Source: Bryopsis sp. KO-2023
Taxonomy: Eukaryota; Chlorophyta; Ulvophyceae; Bryopsidales; Bryopsidaceae
Direction: 5' to 3'
DNA length: 64,000 bases
NCBI GenBank assembly: GCA_030272585.1
Contig: BSYQ01000009.1
Span: 1,612,001 to 1,676,000, forward strand
The notes beneath the pieces are model-generated. The model did not search any database. It saw nothing but the letters and a program-made list of their open reading frames with translations, and was not told where the DNA came from. Every line of letters starts with the position of its first letter. The first letter of the stretch is position 1. A program made the position numbers and the translations under genes. Below, piece by piece: positions 15,001 through 26,065 of the stretch.

Positions 15001-18000
15001 TCCAAGCGACTCTTTCCGGATCCATCCTCTTGATGCAAGAGAGCATAGCGGGCATGCACCTCCTTTCCCAATGCAGGCAACAATTTCAGAAGCTCGGCAA
15101 AGGACATGGGATTCACATGGCCGAGCAAATCGTGGGCCTCTGTTTCTCCAGTGATGTGCAGGGTAACCGTGTGATCCGTACGACCACAAATAGCTGCCCA
15201 TGTTCTGATAAGCTCTGTTTTGAAGGATGTTGGACCGGACAGGAGAACCGGCTCCCCAGCAGAGATCGCAAATGCCAGCTGGACAAGCTTCCGAAGGAAC
15301 GCACTCGGAGGCACAGATCCTCCCTGCCAATGCTTTGAGAGTGCCAAGTTGATGTCAGGCAGAGTCAAATGCAAAGGGCCCTCTCTGAAACATACTTTGG
15401 ATCCCACTACATCGACTGAAACGGGCCACTCTTTGTCGCTGGGGAGAACAGCATTTTCCCACCCAGGCACAGACTCTGCTGCCTCCACCACTTTCTTCCA
15501 CTCTTTTGAGCCATGATACTGGGGGCGAAGCAGGGAGAGGGCTACATGTGACCAGAAGGGAGGGTTCTCAGCCTTGGAGTCAAACATGGTAAATCGCCGC
15601 ACAACCTTTATGATCTCTCGCATGGTGAATCCCACTTTACGCTCCTTCAATGCAAAGTAGAAACCTTCCAGTTGTGTTGCCACCTGAGAAACAGAAATTT
15701 GAGAAACAGAAACAGATTAGCTCATGTAAACAACAGCAGACATGACAACAGCTTTCAGAAGGCGGTGGTTTGAAAACAGCAGATGACTAATCACCTCTGG
15801 GGTCATGGCATCTCCTTCGGGGAGTCCATTGAACCGTTTCTCGATAACCTCCCTGAGCTCGCCCACAGGAAAGTCCCCAATCTGGACCTCAAGAAATCGA
15901 TTTCTGATATTGATGGGCAGCAAATTTCTGCCGGCCGTCCTGTGATCATTTTGAGTCGCAAAAAACCTGAAATCTGGATGCACCTGCACACACATCGAGG
16001 CTCCAGGGATATCAATGCTTGTGCAGCCTTCCAAAACCGGAGCCAAAGCTGATATGACGGGCAACGGTGCCAGATTTAATTCATCCGCCAGGAACCAGCT
16101 TCCCTCCTTCATCGCTTTCACCAAAATGCCCTTGCAGAAAGTAAACTTCCCATTCACTGGGAGCCATGTCCCAAAATAGTCTTGAACCGTGGTGGTGTCT
16201 GAGTTGTTCAGAATCTCAACCTTCGACCCCTGCACAGGGAGTCCTCTTCGTAGCCCTGTCACCAGTGCTGTTTTACCCACAGCGGGGGGTCCCTCCAACA
16301 GCACAGGCCTATTTGCAGCCACACAAGCAAGAATCGCAGCGGCATGCTCCTTCCTACTATCCGTCAATACCAGATCAGAAGGGGGAATCAGTTCCTCCAG
16401 AAACCTCAAGTCTTCCCCTGGAGAGTCGGGCATATCCAATGACTCATCCACGACCTTCTCCACATTCTCCCTCAGCCTCTGATCTTTCAGCTGGACTCCG
16501 AATGTGAGGTCAAATGCAGCTTTGAGCGCCTTATCGAGAGATCCTTGGCCATGCATGCGCTTTTGCAGCAAGTATGCACTGTCGACCATCTGTATGTAAC
16601 TCCTCATTGTGAGTGACGCCAACTGGTTGCGTTCTGGAAGCAGTTTCTGGTGAATGTTCCAGCAGAGCGCAGCTACACGTTCCTGAGCAGCTTCGCCAGG
16701 GCAATCCATGAGAATGCCTGCCATCCCCTTGATCTCTTCCCTGAAGAGCTCATCGTTTTTGTCCATTGGGTCATCCACATGAATTATCGAAAACCGGTTA
16801 GCAAGTGCCGGCGACAGCTCGTTGGAGAGCATGTCGCATCCGGATGAATTCTTCCCTGGGGGTGTGAAAGTGGCCAGGAATGAAAATCCCTCCGCTGGGC
16901 CCTCCCTGAGGCTGCCATCTCCCATCAGACGGCATTCCAACGGACCACCATCCCCCTTCTCTGAAAGACATAACATGGGGGGTGCTTCCAGCGTAGAGTT
17001 GAGCCGCTCCAGAACGGCTGCCTCCGCCTGGCCCAGGTTATCAACCAACAAGAAACAGCCATTCGTATAGGCTCGTGTCAAGGGTCCATTCACCCACTGA
17101 ATCTCAGCTTGTTTCGAATTACTTGAGCAGGGCAATCGCTGTCCAAGCAACGCCGATGGCTCGCTTTCTGGAGTCAAGACGATCTGCTCAATGTCCCTGC
17201 CAATGATGAATGCCAGTGCTTTCACGAGGGCACTTTTTCCGCATCCAGACTTTCCTTCCACCAAGACTGGATTACCGCTCTTCACAGCAAGCAGAATGAG
17301 GTTTAAAGCTTTCAGAAACCTTTCCCCCAGGATCAGGGGAGCTGCACTCAAAGCACCGTCCTTGACAGCAGGCTCTTCAGCAAAGACAAACGCTTGCTCA
17401 AAAATTTGGATAATTCTTTTCCGAGCTTCCTCGTGCCTGAATTTGGATGCATACAGACTTGCTCCTATTGCTCCCAGCCGGTCGGCTAGTGCTGGGAGAA
17501 GCAGAGACTGGGATGCACCCGCCTTGATCCACTCCCACAGCCACATGTCAGAAAAATCTATCTGCAGCCCGTGCTTCAATATAAAATCAGGGCTCATCAC
17601 TAGGAGCCCTATTTCCCGATGAACGGTCTCACACTGTTTCAAAATACGGGGATCGTCCGGGCAAGAAGCATGCCCCATTCTTTCTCCCCAAGCAGCCTCG
17701 TTCAGGATCCACCATCCATCTGAGCTTTTCCGATCTCTGGAAAACACTTCCAGGATTATGCTGCTCTGTGGTGATGAGGTCGGCTCATAGAACCCAGCTT
17801 TGATCAGCTCCTTTCGGACTACCTCTCCACCTTTGTGTCTGAATCTGGAGCCATACACCAACCAAGCCAAGTCCATCGCATTTTGACCTTCTCGATTGCA
17901 GAGGAGATCACACCACATCAGGAGCTCCCGGATGGTAATCGTTGCATAAGCTCCCTTTTCTGCAAATGATTGCTCCCTCATGCCTTCCACAATCTTCACA

Positions 18001-21000
18001 TGAAACTCAACCATTTGCTTCGCCAAGGACCCGATTTCTTCTTTCTGGGGCTTCTCCCCATCCACCAGATATCCTTGGGATAGCCTGTGAATCACGATAT
18101 CAACCCATTCCGACTCCGGGAGCTCCTTAAACACCATCAACGAAAATCTGGAGAGGAAAGATTCACTCAATTTTTCCCTCATTGCCCTGAACAAACCAGC
18201 TGAAGGGTTTTCTGTACCGAACAGCCTGAAGTTATCATGCCTTTCCAGAACCCTGACTGGTTCTAGAGCTGAGCTGTTGTCTCGAATAATAAGCCTGCCA
18301 GTGTCCAAAGCATGTTCTATGCATTGCAATGTTTTCTCCTCTGCAAGGTTCAACTCATCCAACAGAACCCACAATCCTTTTTGGAAAGCATCAGCGAATG
18401 GCTGAAGCTCGAAGCAAATCTCTTGCTTCCCCAACCCATTCACTTTCAGCGACGTCCTTGCAAGGAGGTCATCTGGACCCACTCGTGAAGACATGTTGAT
18501 CCGAACAAGGCTCTGATTGCATTGCCTCGCTGCCTCCATGACAGTCGCAGTCTTCCCCACCCCTGTTAAGATATTTCACACCAAGTTCAGCAAGGTTATA
18601 GCACCCCCACATAGATCAGCTCCTGCTTGCAGTTCACAGAGATCAAAAATTCATGGTACCTGTTGCACCCTCCAGCAGAATAGGGATTCCATTGGAGACG
18701 GCTTCCAGCAGTCGATCCAAGTTTTCCTGGGTTGTCTTAGTCATCACCATGTCACTTTTCAAGTTTTCTGAGCCTCTTGTGGAACCACCATCCTCCTCCA
18801 CGAGTTTATGCATGACTTCAGTTTGATATCCAGGTTCCTGTGCTCTCCTGAGGATGCGAGAAATGCGCTTGAGATCCAGGCTGGAAACATTATTGGAAGC
18901 TTCTGGCACTGAGTGACCTGTCAGGGATGTAAAGAAGCCCATGTCTTGGTCCCTTTGACTAGCTCCACCCTTGGCTCCACTCGCGTGAGCACCCCCGCTT
19001 TTGGACTTGTATGAAACCTGCAGCAACTCCCTGTCTTCCTCGCTCAACTCCATCAAATGTCCCACAAGCCTCACTGCTGCATTCTTATCGTCAGCATTCT
19101 TTGCCCCATCCAACAGGGACAAGATCAGGGGGAATTTCCGCTTCAGGGCTGAGGTGAGCGGCGACAATGATTCACCTTCAAACTGAAGCTGAGCGAGAGT
19201 AGGAAACCATGATTTCAAACCGGTTGATTCAGGATCCGCTGCCCTTTTTAAGATATTCTCAATGAAAGACCCCAGCCCAGATGACAGTCCCTCCTGCTGA
19301 CTGTCAAGCCCTACACTGTCATGGTTGGCAAGCAGATGCACGCAGGCTTTCAATGCCAATGTATCAGGATCGTTTCTCAGGATGCATTCACCCCACCCTT
19401 CAGCCAGTCCGACCGCAACATCTTTCTGATCACGAGCATCACCACAGATGGATGCAATGACTACAATGGAGTACACTGCGATGGGATCTTCTCCCGCAAA
19501 GTTGGCATATGCAATCAACCTATCGATTGATAGGTTGATTGATTGATTGGGGATGGTTGTGCTTCCCCCAGCTGTGATGGCTTTCGAGTAGCAAGCTCTC
19601 CCTTTCTCAGTTACCAGAAGTGCATGGATTAGCTCAACCAGCTTGTTGCAATTGTGCACTTCTGCGTGCTGGAAAACCGTCATGAGCATCTCAATGTCTG
19701 CAACACTGCAGCTTTCCACCCATGTGGCCACACTTTTCACCGATATACAGGATTCCAACAGCCCCAGCGTATCAGCCGATGACTCATGGTGCAGGCACAT
19801 TCTCAAAACAGATCTCACGATGGGCTGGCTGGAATGCAATGAATAATGCATGGCCATGATTCGCATGCAATGAATCCATTCAATGATGGATCCATCTTCC
19901 ATCTCGATGCTCTTCGCACCCAGAACCTCTTCAAGTTCGAAGAGCCCCTCGATTTTGTCAAGATCAACCCTCGAGCACAAAGCAGCACTGTCGCTGCCAG
20001 AGAGCAAGCATATCATCAAATATAGCCTCTCCAGAATCCACTCTCCCGATCTGCTTTGTCGCTCAAGGGACGATGAGCCCAGCAGCTCAAGCACACACAA
20101 TATGAGCTCGACATTACGATCAACATCCATTCCCGTCGCAGCTTTGGCGAAAAACCGATAGAAGGTAGCCCACCACCATCCCTGCGTCTCAGATCGCAAG
20201 CACGACACCAAAAGAGCGACAAAAAGATTCTTCACACCAGGAGATGCATCATCCAGACAGCTTTCTAGCTGCAGCAAGACCGCTTCCAGAGCACTCTCCG
20301 ATCTACGATCGAGCACTCGATCGAAGGCTTGGATGACGCGTTCGACAACGAACTTGCGAACAGGCTCCTCGTCGAGAACCGCGCCACTGATCATGGACGC
20401 GACCGCGCCAAAGAGATCCGCACATGCCGACGGCTCGCTGTTCGATATCAGATCCAGCACAAGACCTTCGCTTCCTTCCCTGGGCCCCACTTTCCCGTTA
20501 TGCGACGATTCCGCCTTGCCATCGCTCCACAAGACCTTGAATCTTCTCTCTGCAGAAAATTTAGTTTTCCCGACGGCGTGAAACTGCGCAGGATCCACCT
20601 GGACGATGCGCAACGGGTTCAAAAACAGCTTGATCAACCCCGTCGCTTTCGTTAGGTCGCCCACCCAAACCCTCCTCTCTTCCCCGCCGACATCGTACAC
20701 CCACTTCAGCAGCCGGCAGATCGCATCACTTTCAACAGCGTCGCATCCATTGACACACAACAGATCTCCGAGATACTCGATCCCTCCGTCGGACTCGTTG
20801 GCGACTTTGGGCCTCACCGCTTCCTTTTTCTTCATGGCCTTCAGCACTTCCATGACCTTCAGCGGGGAGGTGTGGAACTCGATCTGGCGGACTATTATCC
20901 TCCGCACCGTCGCCTCCTTCTCTGTTTGTCCCTTGAGGCCAGCGATGTACCAATCCAACAGTCTCGCCATCAAGCACGACTTGGGGGTGCACAATTTCAA

Positions 21001-21189
21001 TGCTCGCACGCCACAGTACTGTACAATACATCGATAAAAAATGGACATCCCTTCCTCAGAAAAGGCGCCTGGGCAGGCCATCGCCCCCTCAACGTGACGC
21101 CTCACCGCCGCCACTTCCACTGCATCATTGACCAGAGACTTTTGCAAGTCGCTGATGATGCGCACGAAAGTCTGGCCGTGAGCTGCCAT
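1..21189 (-). CDS. Giant six-module AAA+ ATPase (midasin/dynein-related type) with C-terminal ASH/HYDIN-like domains; 3' end at the window edge
   Basis: Ten exons, read leftward: 21189-18660, 18562-15732, 15683-13181, 13032-12017, 11807-11696, 11578-11367, 11204-10844, 10688-10321, 10216-1289, 1115-1. Phases agree at every junction; the 15731-15684 intron has the least certain donor. About 6,650 residues are encoded. After ~840 residues of helical N-terminus come six AAA+ modules in one chain. Walker A sites are GATGVGKT (~841), GKSGCGKS (~1280), GPPAVGKT (~1600), a degenerate GPTSFKT (~1940), GPPGIGKT (~2616) and a degenerate GDTCSKKT (~2960). Walker B is DELNL/DEINL in modules 1, 3 and 5, but DN or ED in 2, 4 and 6. 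Exon 9 (2,976 residues) is helical with coiled coils, then becomes beta-rich with repeats resembling ASPM/SPD-2/HYDIN domains (from ~5,950). No MIDAS/VWA domain of true midasin was recognised. The frame breaks at about 113 and the other frame stays open to base 1. Function unknown; a ring ATPase tied to cilia or microtubules is inference. Confidence 0.85.
14362..14576 (-). repeat. 28-residue tandem repeat in the AAA4 insert
   Basis: Inside exon 3 of the giant AAA+ gene, three copies of a 28-residue unit carry the core F(D/E)DAGFDMP, with an 84-base DNA period. They sit in a Ser/Gly/Asp-rich stretch of more than 200 residues between the degenerate Walker A (GPTSFKT) and the Walker B-like VLVIEDYD of module 4, so this module carries a long, probably disordered acidic loop. 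Confidence 0.8.
19513..19540. repeat. Perfect 12-bp inverted repeat with 4-nt loop inside coding exon
   Basis: AATCAACCTATC and its exact complement GATAGGTTGATT flank a GATT loop within exon 1 of the giant gene (encoding part of NQSINLSIDRL). The TCAATC/GATTGATT wording recalls the intergenic repeats at 21755 and 22723. Function unknown. Confidence 0.6.
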
Positions 21190-21315
21190 TCCGAAATGCG
21201 ACGAAGCTCAACAACGCTAAAACAACTACAAAACAACAAACACAAAAACACAAAAAAAACAAGCACAAACACACAGAGCAACAGAGTTTCTCACTCAATA
21301 CAACAAACAAAAGAT

Positions 21316-21695
21316 TTAAAACATCGACACCCCCTCGCCCCCTAAAACCATGCCCGTCCCATTCAAGAGCTTCCGAAAGACGTGAACTGCTGAGGTGGCG
21401 TGTCCGAACACTAGTCGAACTTCTGAGTCTGGGAACGAAATGCGAAGCGCTCCAAGGCACCAAGGGCGAGCATGCGCCGACTGCAATGTTAGAAAGTACG
21501 CTGACGATATCCAGATCAAGGTGAAGTTCTCAACACCGAATGAAGTTTTCCAGCGAGCTCGGAATAAGTAGGGCGGCCCTCCCGTGTTGCACACGATTGG
21601 GTCAGTGTGTGACACTGCCGTGAAGGTGACAGAACAATTATGCCTGACAACCTGGAACCCACCACAGAGATCAAAGATTTTACATTCGATTTACT
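21316..21695 (-). CDS. Hypothetical protein, C-terminal exon(s)
   Basis: An open minus-strand frame with protein-like composition runs from about 21695 to a TAA at 21316, ending 127 bases before the start codon of the giant AAA+ gene. It includes the stretch HTDPIVCNTGGPPYLF and ends GEGVSMF. A sequence like a branch point plus acceptor (TTTCTAAC followed by TTGCAG) lies within it near 21482, so the exon may be shorter. I found no start codon or convincing upstream exons. No family recognised. Confidence 0.3.
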
Positions 21696-21754
21696 CTGGG
21701 GTGATTGATTCCCCAGGATTTTCAGATTTTGGAGCAAGCTTTGAAGCATAATCA

Positions 21755-21776
21755 ATCAATCAATGATTACATGTTG
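21755..21776 (+). repeat. 22-bp direct repeat, copy 1
   Basis: A 22-bp sequence ending GATTACATGTTG, preceded by TCAATCAATCAA-type repeats, recurs exactly at 22723-22744. The two copies bound a segment of 946 bp with no convincing gene. Confidence 0.7.
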
Positions 21777-22967
21777 CCTGAGGAGCCACTCTGCTCCTAT
21801 CGCAACCCAATACCAAACAATCACCTCATCAAATTTTAAGTAGGATCCATAAGCCTTTCTGCCAAAAGAAAACAACATAAATTCCTGCTTCAAGGTAACA
21901 TTCGGGAGTCAGGGCAGAAGCTTCGGCCAAGGAGTATTTGGTTCATATTTGGGTAGCAGTCTCATCAATAGTGGGCAGTGGTTCTCGACATCCTGCATCC
22001 ATTTCTCAAGGTTGGTGTTTTTACCTCTGTTGGGGAGAGTTCTATGGCCAAAGGATCGTGGGCCCACGGACACACTCTCCTTTGGTGATTTACAGATGTC
22101 GAACGAAACCAGAACGATAGCCACACAGGCGACCAACCACACAGGCACTCGCACAGAATCAAACACAAAGTTCCGAGATGCAACTCAATTGCAATTGCTT
22201 GCGGAGGTTTCCAACTCCTCAAATACTCCAACCCAAGGGTCCTTGGATGGCCCTTCGTCCCTAAGTTCACAGTCCGAACTATCCCTCTCCTATCCCCCAT
22301 GCGGTTTCTATCGATCCTTTCGCCCCATGTCAGTCCTGCGCCCTTGCCTGGTCGCCCTGCTGCATCAGCGACGTCCTCGCGCAGCGCCGACGCAGCATGT
22401 ACGTGAGTTGTCCCCCCTGTGACTGAGTGCGTTCGCCCAGCATTCGGTACTAAAATGGTAATCCGGCACCTCGCCTTATATTCGTTGACGTTCGTTGTGG
22501 TCCACCTGCCGAGGAAACGAAGCAGGTGGTGGACGTGTGGAAAAGAGAATACGTTCAAGCACCTGTGACAGTGAAAATCAGCTTGGCTATAAAAAAAAAT
22601 GTGTGGGAGTTCCACGGATCTCGGAAAAAGTGGGACTGGTGTGCAACATTGTAGATCGCGAATAGTGGGTGGCGTCTGGTGCGACCATCATTGACGGGCC
22701 AGTTTGTTACGCTGATCAATCGATCAATCAATGATTACATGTTGTTGAGCTGATACACGAGTGCGTTTTCAACGTTCCCAAACGTACAACGTTTTGAATA
22801 ATATTTGATTCACATATCTTGAGAGAACAACATGAAAAAGTGCGAGAATTAAGAGAAGTGTGAGAGGTGTGAGAGGTGTGAGAAAAGAGTGAGAAGTGTG
22901 AGAAAAGAGTGAGAAATGCAAAAAGAGAGAAAAGGGGTAGGTCTTACAAGAGAGAGAGAAAAATAAG
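21777..22967. other. Intergenic region, no supported gene
   Basis: Overlapping ORFs on both strands (for example 21965-22615 minus and 21949-22422 plus) have no start context, exon partners or recognisable family. A purine-rich GTGAGA-type microsatellite occupies about 22857-22917. Confidence 0.5.
22723..22744 (+). repeat. 22-bp direct repeat, copy 2
   Basis: Exact second copy of the sequence at 21755-21776, again preceded by GATCAATCGATCAATCAA-like words. It lies about 220 bp downstream (minus-strand sense) of the tRNA-like element at 22968. Confidence 0.7.
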
Positions 22968-23013
22968 GCAACTAGAGGATTTGAACCCCTAAACTCGTCC
23001 TTACGAGTTGCCT
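22968..23013 (-). ncRNA. Element 1: 46-nt mascRNA-like tRNA-like structure
   Basis: On the minus strand a 7-bp acceptor stem GGCAACT/AGTTGCC closes a T-arm (AGGGG, loop TTCAAAT, CCTCT), with only a small hairpin (ACTCG-TAAGGA-CGAGT) where D- and anticodon arms would be. It is therefore not a decoding tRNA. The length and layout match the family of vertebrate mascRNA/menRNA, which RNase P frees from the MALAT1/NEAT1 3' ends. A T5 run follows at 22961-22965, so a Pol III origin is an alternative for this copy. Confidence 0.75.
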
Positions 23014-23050
23014 CTTTTTTACGGGAGACCCCCGAAGGGGAAGAACCCGG
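23014..23050 (-). ncRNA. Element 1: ENE-like hairpin and A-rich tract directly 5' of the tRNA-like structure
   Basis: Minus strand: lower stem CGGG/CCCG, U-rich internal loop UUCUU opposite GUCUC, upper stem CCCC/GGGG capped by UUCG (23023-23050). A single U and the tract AAAAAAGA (23014-23021) abut the tRNA-like fold. AAGA in the tract can take U.A, U.A, C+.G, U.A Hoogsteen contacts from UUCU, and UCU of the other strand can Watson-Crick pair with AGA. This is the build of an expression-and-nuclear-retention element (ENE) triple helix. Existence of the triple helix is inference. Confidence 0.65.
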
Positions 23051-23055
23051 ATCTC

Positions 23056-23154
23056 TCCAACTCTCTCCTTGGAGGGCTCGTCCGATCCGGCCGAGGTCCG
23101 GAAAAGCGAGCAAGCGAAGTCGCCCGCTCTTCCGTCCCCCGACCGGATCGGACG
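23056..23154 (-). ncRNA. GC-rich structured RNA segment upstream of element 1
   Basis: Stem CTCCAA/TTGGAG lies at 23056-23075. A long hairpin has an 11-bp perfect stem (23081-23091 with 23144-23154) and an inner 12-bp stem with two wobbles (23101-23112 with 23123-23134). GC content is far above the surroundings. I read it as the 3' part of the non-coding transcript ending in element 1. Confidence 0.5.
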
Positions 23155-24744
23155 GGTCCCCCGTGGGGAGAGCCGTGGGTTATCATCCGGAGCCGTTAAG
23201 CCCCAGATGTCGCCGGATCACGAGATTAGGATCGACCTTAGCCCGTGAGAGATGATTTGGGTTGATCGGGTATGGCAGCCATACTATGGCTATCTTTGAA
23301 GAGTTATTTTTCTCCTCCTTCGACGTTCGTGCTTTTACTTTGACTTTGGCGGTGTCTCTTCTTGTAGAGTGTCACATCGTTGTTGGCATTTTTTTTCAAT
23401 CAGTCGGACCACTCTTTCACGAGTACGCCACCTACGAGCGTTTCGTGATCGCTTTCGTTGAGACTTTCAAATCGGTTCCAACCAAACTACGACCCGCGCT
23501 GCGTTTTGGATCCCTCTTGCTCTCCCTCGTCAATAGGAAGTCGTTCGTGTCTTGGTGAAATTCAGCCGTCACGAACGAAGCCAACGCAACGGCTGTTCTT
23601 GGGCTGCTGCAAATGGCGTTATCTTATTCCGTGAACGACTGGCAAATATCCTCCCAGTGGGATCATTCGTTGGGATTTGTCGGGTTTTGGGGGGTTCTTT
23701 GTTGGGCAAAGAGGGGCTTGTTTTCTAAGCCATATAACATGTGTAAGGAATTCTGTGCATCGATTTCGCAGTCCCAACAAATCATGTTCCCAGATCCAAT
23801 CCCAAACCTCTTTGTCACAAATCAGAATCCATTTTTTAGGTTGAATACCCCCACAATCTTACAAAGAATTTCGATCAATCAATGCTTCTGATGCGATTCG
23901 TGCCATTTACAAACAACAGGAATATCATCACAAAGAAACCCTCGTTATTGTCAAGGACCGGTGGATTTGATCTTGATCGAAATGAAGTGACGCCCACAAA
24001 AAAACAACACACTGACCAAAATCGCCCAGAGGATTCCGAGTGATCTGGCCACATCTTCAATTAATTATTAAATAAACTGCCTCAAGAAACAGGAGGCAAA
24101 AAACACAAAAGCAAAAAACAAATAAAATCCCTCTTTCCCAATGACACAAAAAAAACATACAGAATATGGCTGGAAAAAAAAATACTTTTCTTTCCACCAT
24201 TTCCAATACTTCCATTATTATTTGATCGCTGTTGATTTTTTTTTTCCTTTTTTTTCCATTAATAGGACACCCGTTCATTTTTCTAGTAAATGAAACGTGT
24301 GCCAATCCAAATATCATATCACATTTTTCCTTTTTTTATCTCTTTTCTTCTTTTTTCTGAAAGCATAATCATACCCACCAGATCAGGGAAGTGAAATGTT
24401 GACAAATAATATTTGATATATTTTTGAGATGTGGGATGACAGCAGGATTCCTTTTCCCACAATGAAAAAAATGACAAAGAAGCCCCCCTCCCCCAAAAAA
24501 ATTTCAATCCAAAGCACTTCCAGAAATCCTTCTTACCACGCTTCTACTCATCCCAACCAAACAGATAATTCTTTTTTAAAGCCAATATTATATGTGGTGT
24601 GCTCGCAAAAAACGCACCTCCATACGATTTCGCTTTGGTTTTGAAGATGCTGACACAAGATTTTTTTTCAACTCCAAATGACAAAACACATGAGAATGGC
24701 AATTTTGACCCCACCTTTTTTCTCTCTCTCTCTCAGGAAAAGTT
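23155..24744. other. Intergenic, possible non-coding transcript body
   Basis: No ORF here has start context, splice partners or a recognisable family; a 98-codon plus-strand ORF at 23262-23558 is unsupported. Poly-T/poly-A tracts dominate 24060-24740. If element 1 ends a minus-strand RNA, its body would lie here, between the stop of the secreted-protein gene (24745) and 23154. Confidence 0.4.
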
Positions 24745-26065
24745 TTAATTTTTTGGCTGTTTGCACCAAGCCCTCGATTTGCACTCTTCCGAGGGCAAGC
24801 ACAACGCACAGGCAACGTGATTATACACAGGCTTGCAATCGGCACACTGGAATTCAAAATCCCCGGATTTTTTGGATTTTTTTTTTTCTGCTTCTTCTTT
24901 CTTTTTTCGGTTCTTTTTGCCATCTCTCTTCTTTTTCTTCCTTTTGTCCTTTTTCCGCTTCCGTTTTCCTTTTCCTAAGAGAATTCGCCTGTTGGTAGCT
25001 CCCTGCAGATAAAATCAGGGCTTTTTCAGAAAATCAATCAGATCTTTGGGTTGGTTTATTCTAGCATAAGTCTTCTTTCAGTTAAGAGTATTTTTTTTTG
25101 TGAAAACGGACAACAATTGCTTTTCAATTTTGCATCGGATTTTATTTTACTCATCTCTCCGACATGCTCTTTTCTTTTCTTGGAAAAGAGGAGGGGGGGG
25201 GGGAGGGGATAAGGCAAGGGGACTTTTGATTCAAACATATCCACCCACCTGTCCGAAAAAAACAATTCTTTTCAAAAGCCTCTTGTCCAGGAAAGCATCG
25301 TAAAAGAGAGACTCCAGCAATCCTAAATCGCCACCTACAAGAGCAACCGACTTCCTTCAAGATATATAGAACTCAGATTCATTCAAATCTCCCCCCCAGA
25401 TCCTGCAAACTGCAGCAACAATGAACAGCCAAGCGATGGTAGACCTTTCTGTGAAGCGAGTCTTGCTGCAAGTTTCGAAAATTTCAGCACATCTCCAGAT
25501 TCCATCGCGGCTGTGGCTAGTGCCAGTGCGACGATGTCTGGTCCGCTCCCTTGATCAGCCCTTTCCCAGGAGAGAGACTCTCCCTGGGTGAAAAGCCTGA
25601 CCCCTTCCTCAAGCAAGTCCAGATTGTCACATTCTGTGAGCAACTTTGTAGCTGTCGCATCATCACCATTTTGAAAAGCCAAGGCAAGAGCAGAGGGTTC
25701 ATCCCCTGGCGCCACCACCTGGTGGTCGACAGCAGGAGTATTTCCCCTGAAGGACCAATCCTGGATGCCACCTGGAGCTTCAAAAAAATGGTTCAATTGA
25801 TGCAATCGATTCTGAATTGAAACAACAGTAGGCTGAAGAAAAAAAAAATCCTTTCGTTATTCAGGAGCAGGAGGCATGTTCGTATGCCAACTGAATGCAT
25901 ACAGCTATTTTTCGACTGGCAGGAAAAAAGAAAAAGGAAGGGTGGTTGGGTGAAGTTCGGTGGAGGTCCCTCACGTTTCAAAGGAATGGCAAAGCTGTTG
26001 GTCACGTGAATGCTCGAAATCGCCAAGAGCACGATTCCAACGCTATGCACGTCCACCACCACCAT
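24745..26065 (-). CDS. Probable secreted protein with Lys-rich linker and Cys-rich C-terminus
   Basis: Four exons read leftward: 26065-26006, 25832-25411, 25354-25249, 25002-24745; lengths sum to 846 nt, giving 281 residues with consistent phases. The first exon encodes a signal-peptide-like start (MVVVDVHSVGIVLLAISSIH). The middle is helical and acidic. The last exon is strongly basic (runs of KKDKRKKKKRDGKK type) and then ends in a 35-residue tail with C-x2-C, C-x2-C, C and C spacing (FQCADC, ACALC, EECK, WCKQ). No family recognised. The exon 1 donor (CAC|GTGACC) and the exon 2 donor (CA|GTTTGC) are weak matches to consensus. A small secreted or extracellular matrix-type protein is inference. 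Confidence 0.6.

Noticed and set aside
1229-21189. Calling the giant gene midasin (MDN1/REA1)
   Set aside because: Six AAA+ modules fit, but the D/E-rich region followed by a MIDAS domain was not found and the C-terminus is ASH-like, so only a related AAA+ architecture is claimed.
22968-23013. A normal tRNA gene
   Set aside because: The acceptor and T-arm are good, but only 15 nt lie between acceptor and T-arm, so there is no anticodon arm; no second copy of the acceptor half further upstream would allow a full or intron-bearing tRNA.
23262-23558. 98-codon plus-strand ORF as a membrane protein gene
   Set aside because: No splice partners, no family, and it lies antisense to the presumed element 1 transcript; two hydrophobic stretches alone are weak evidence.
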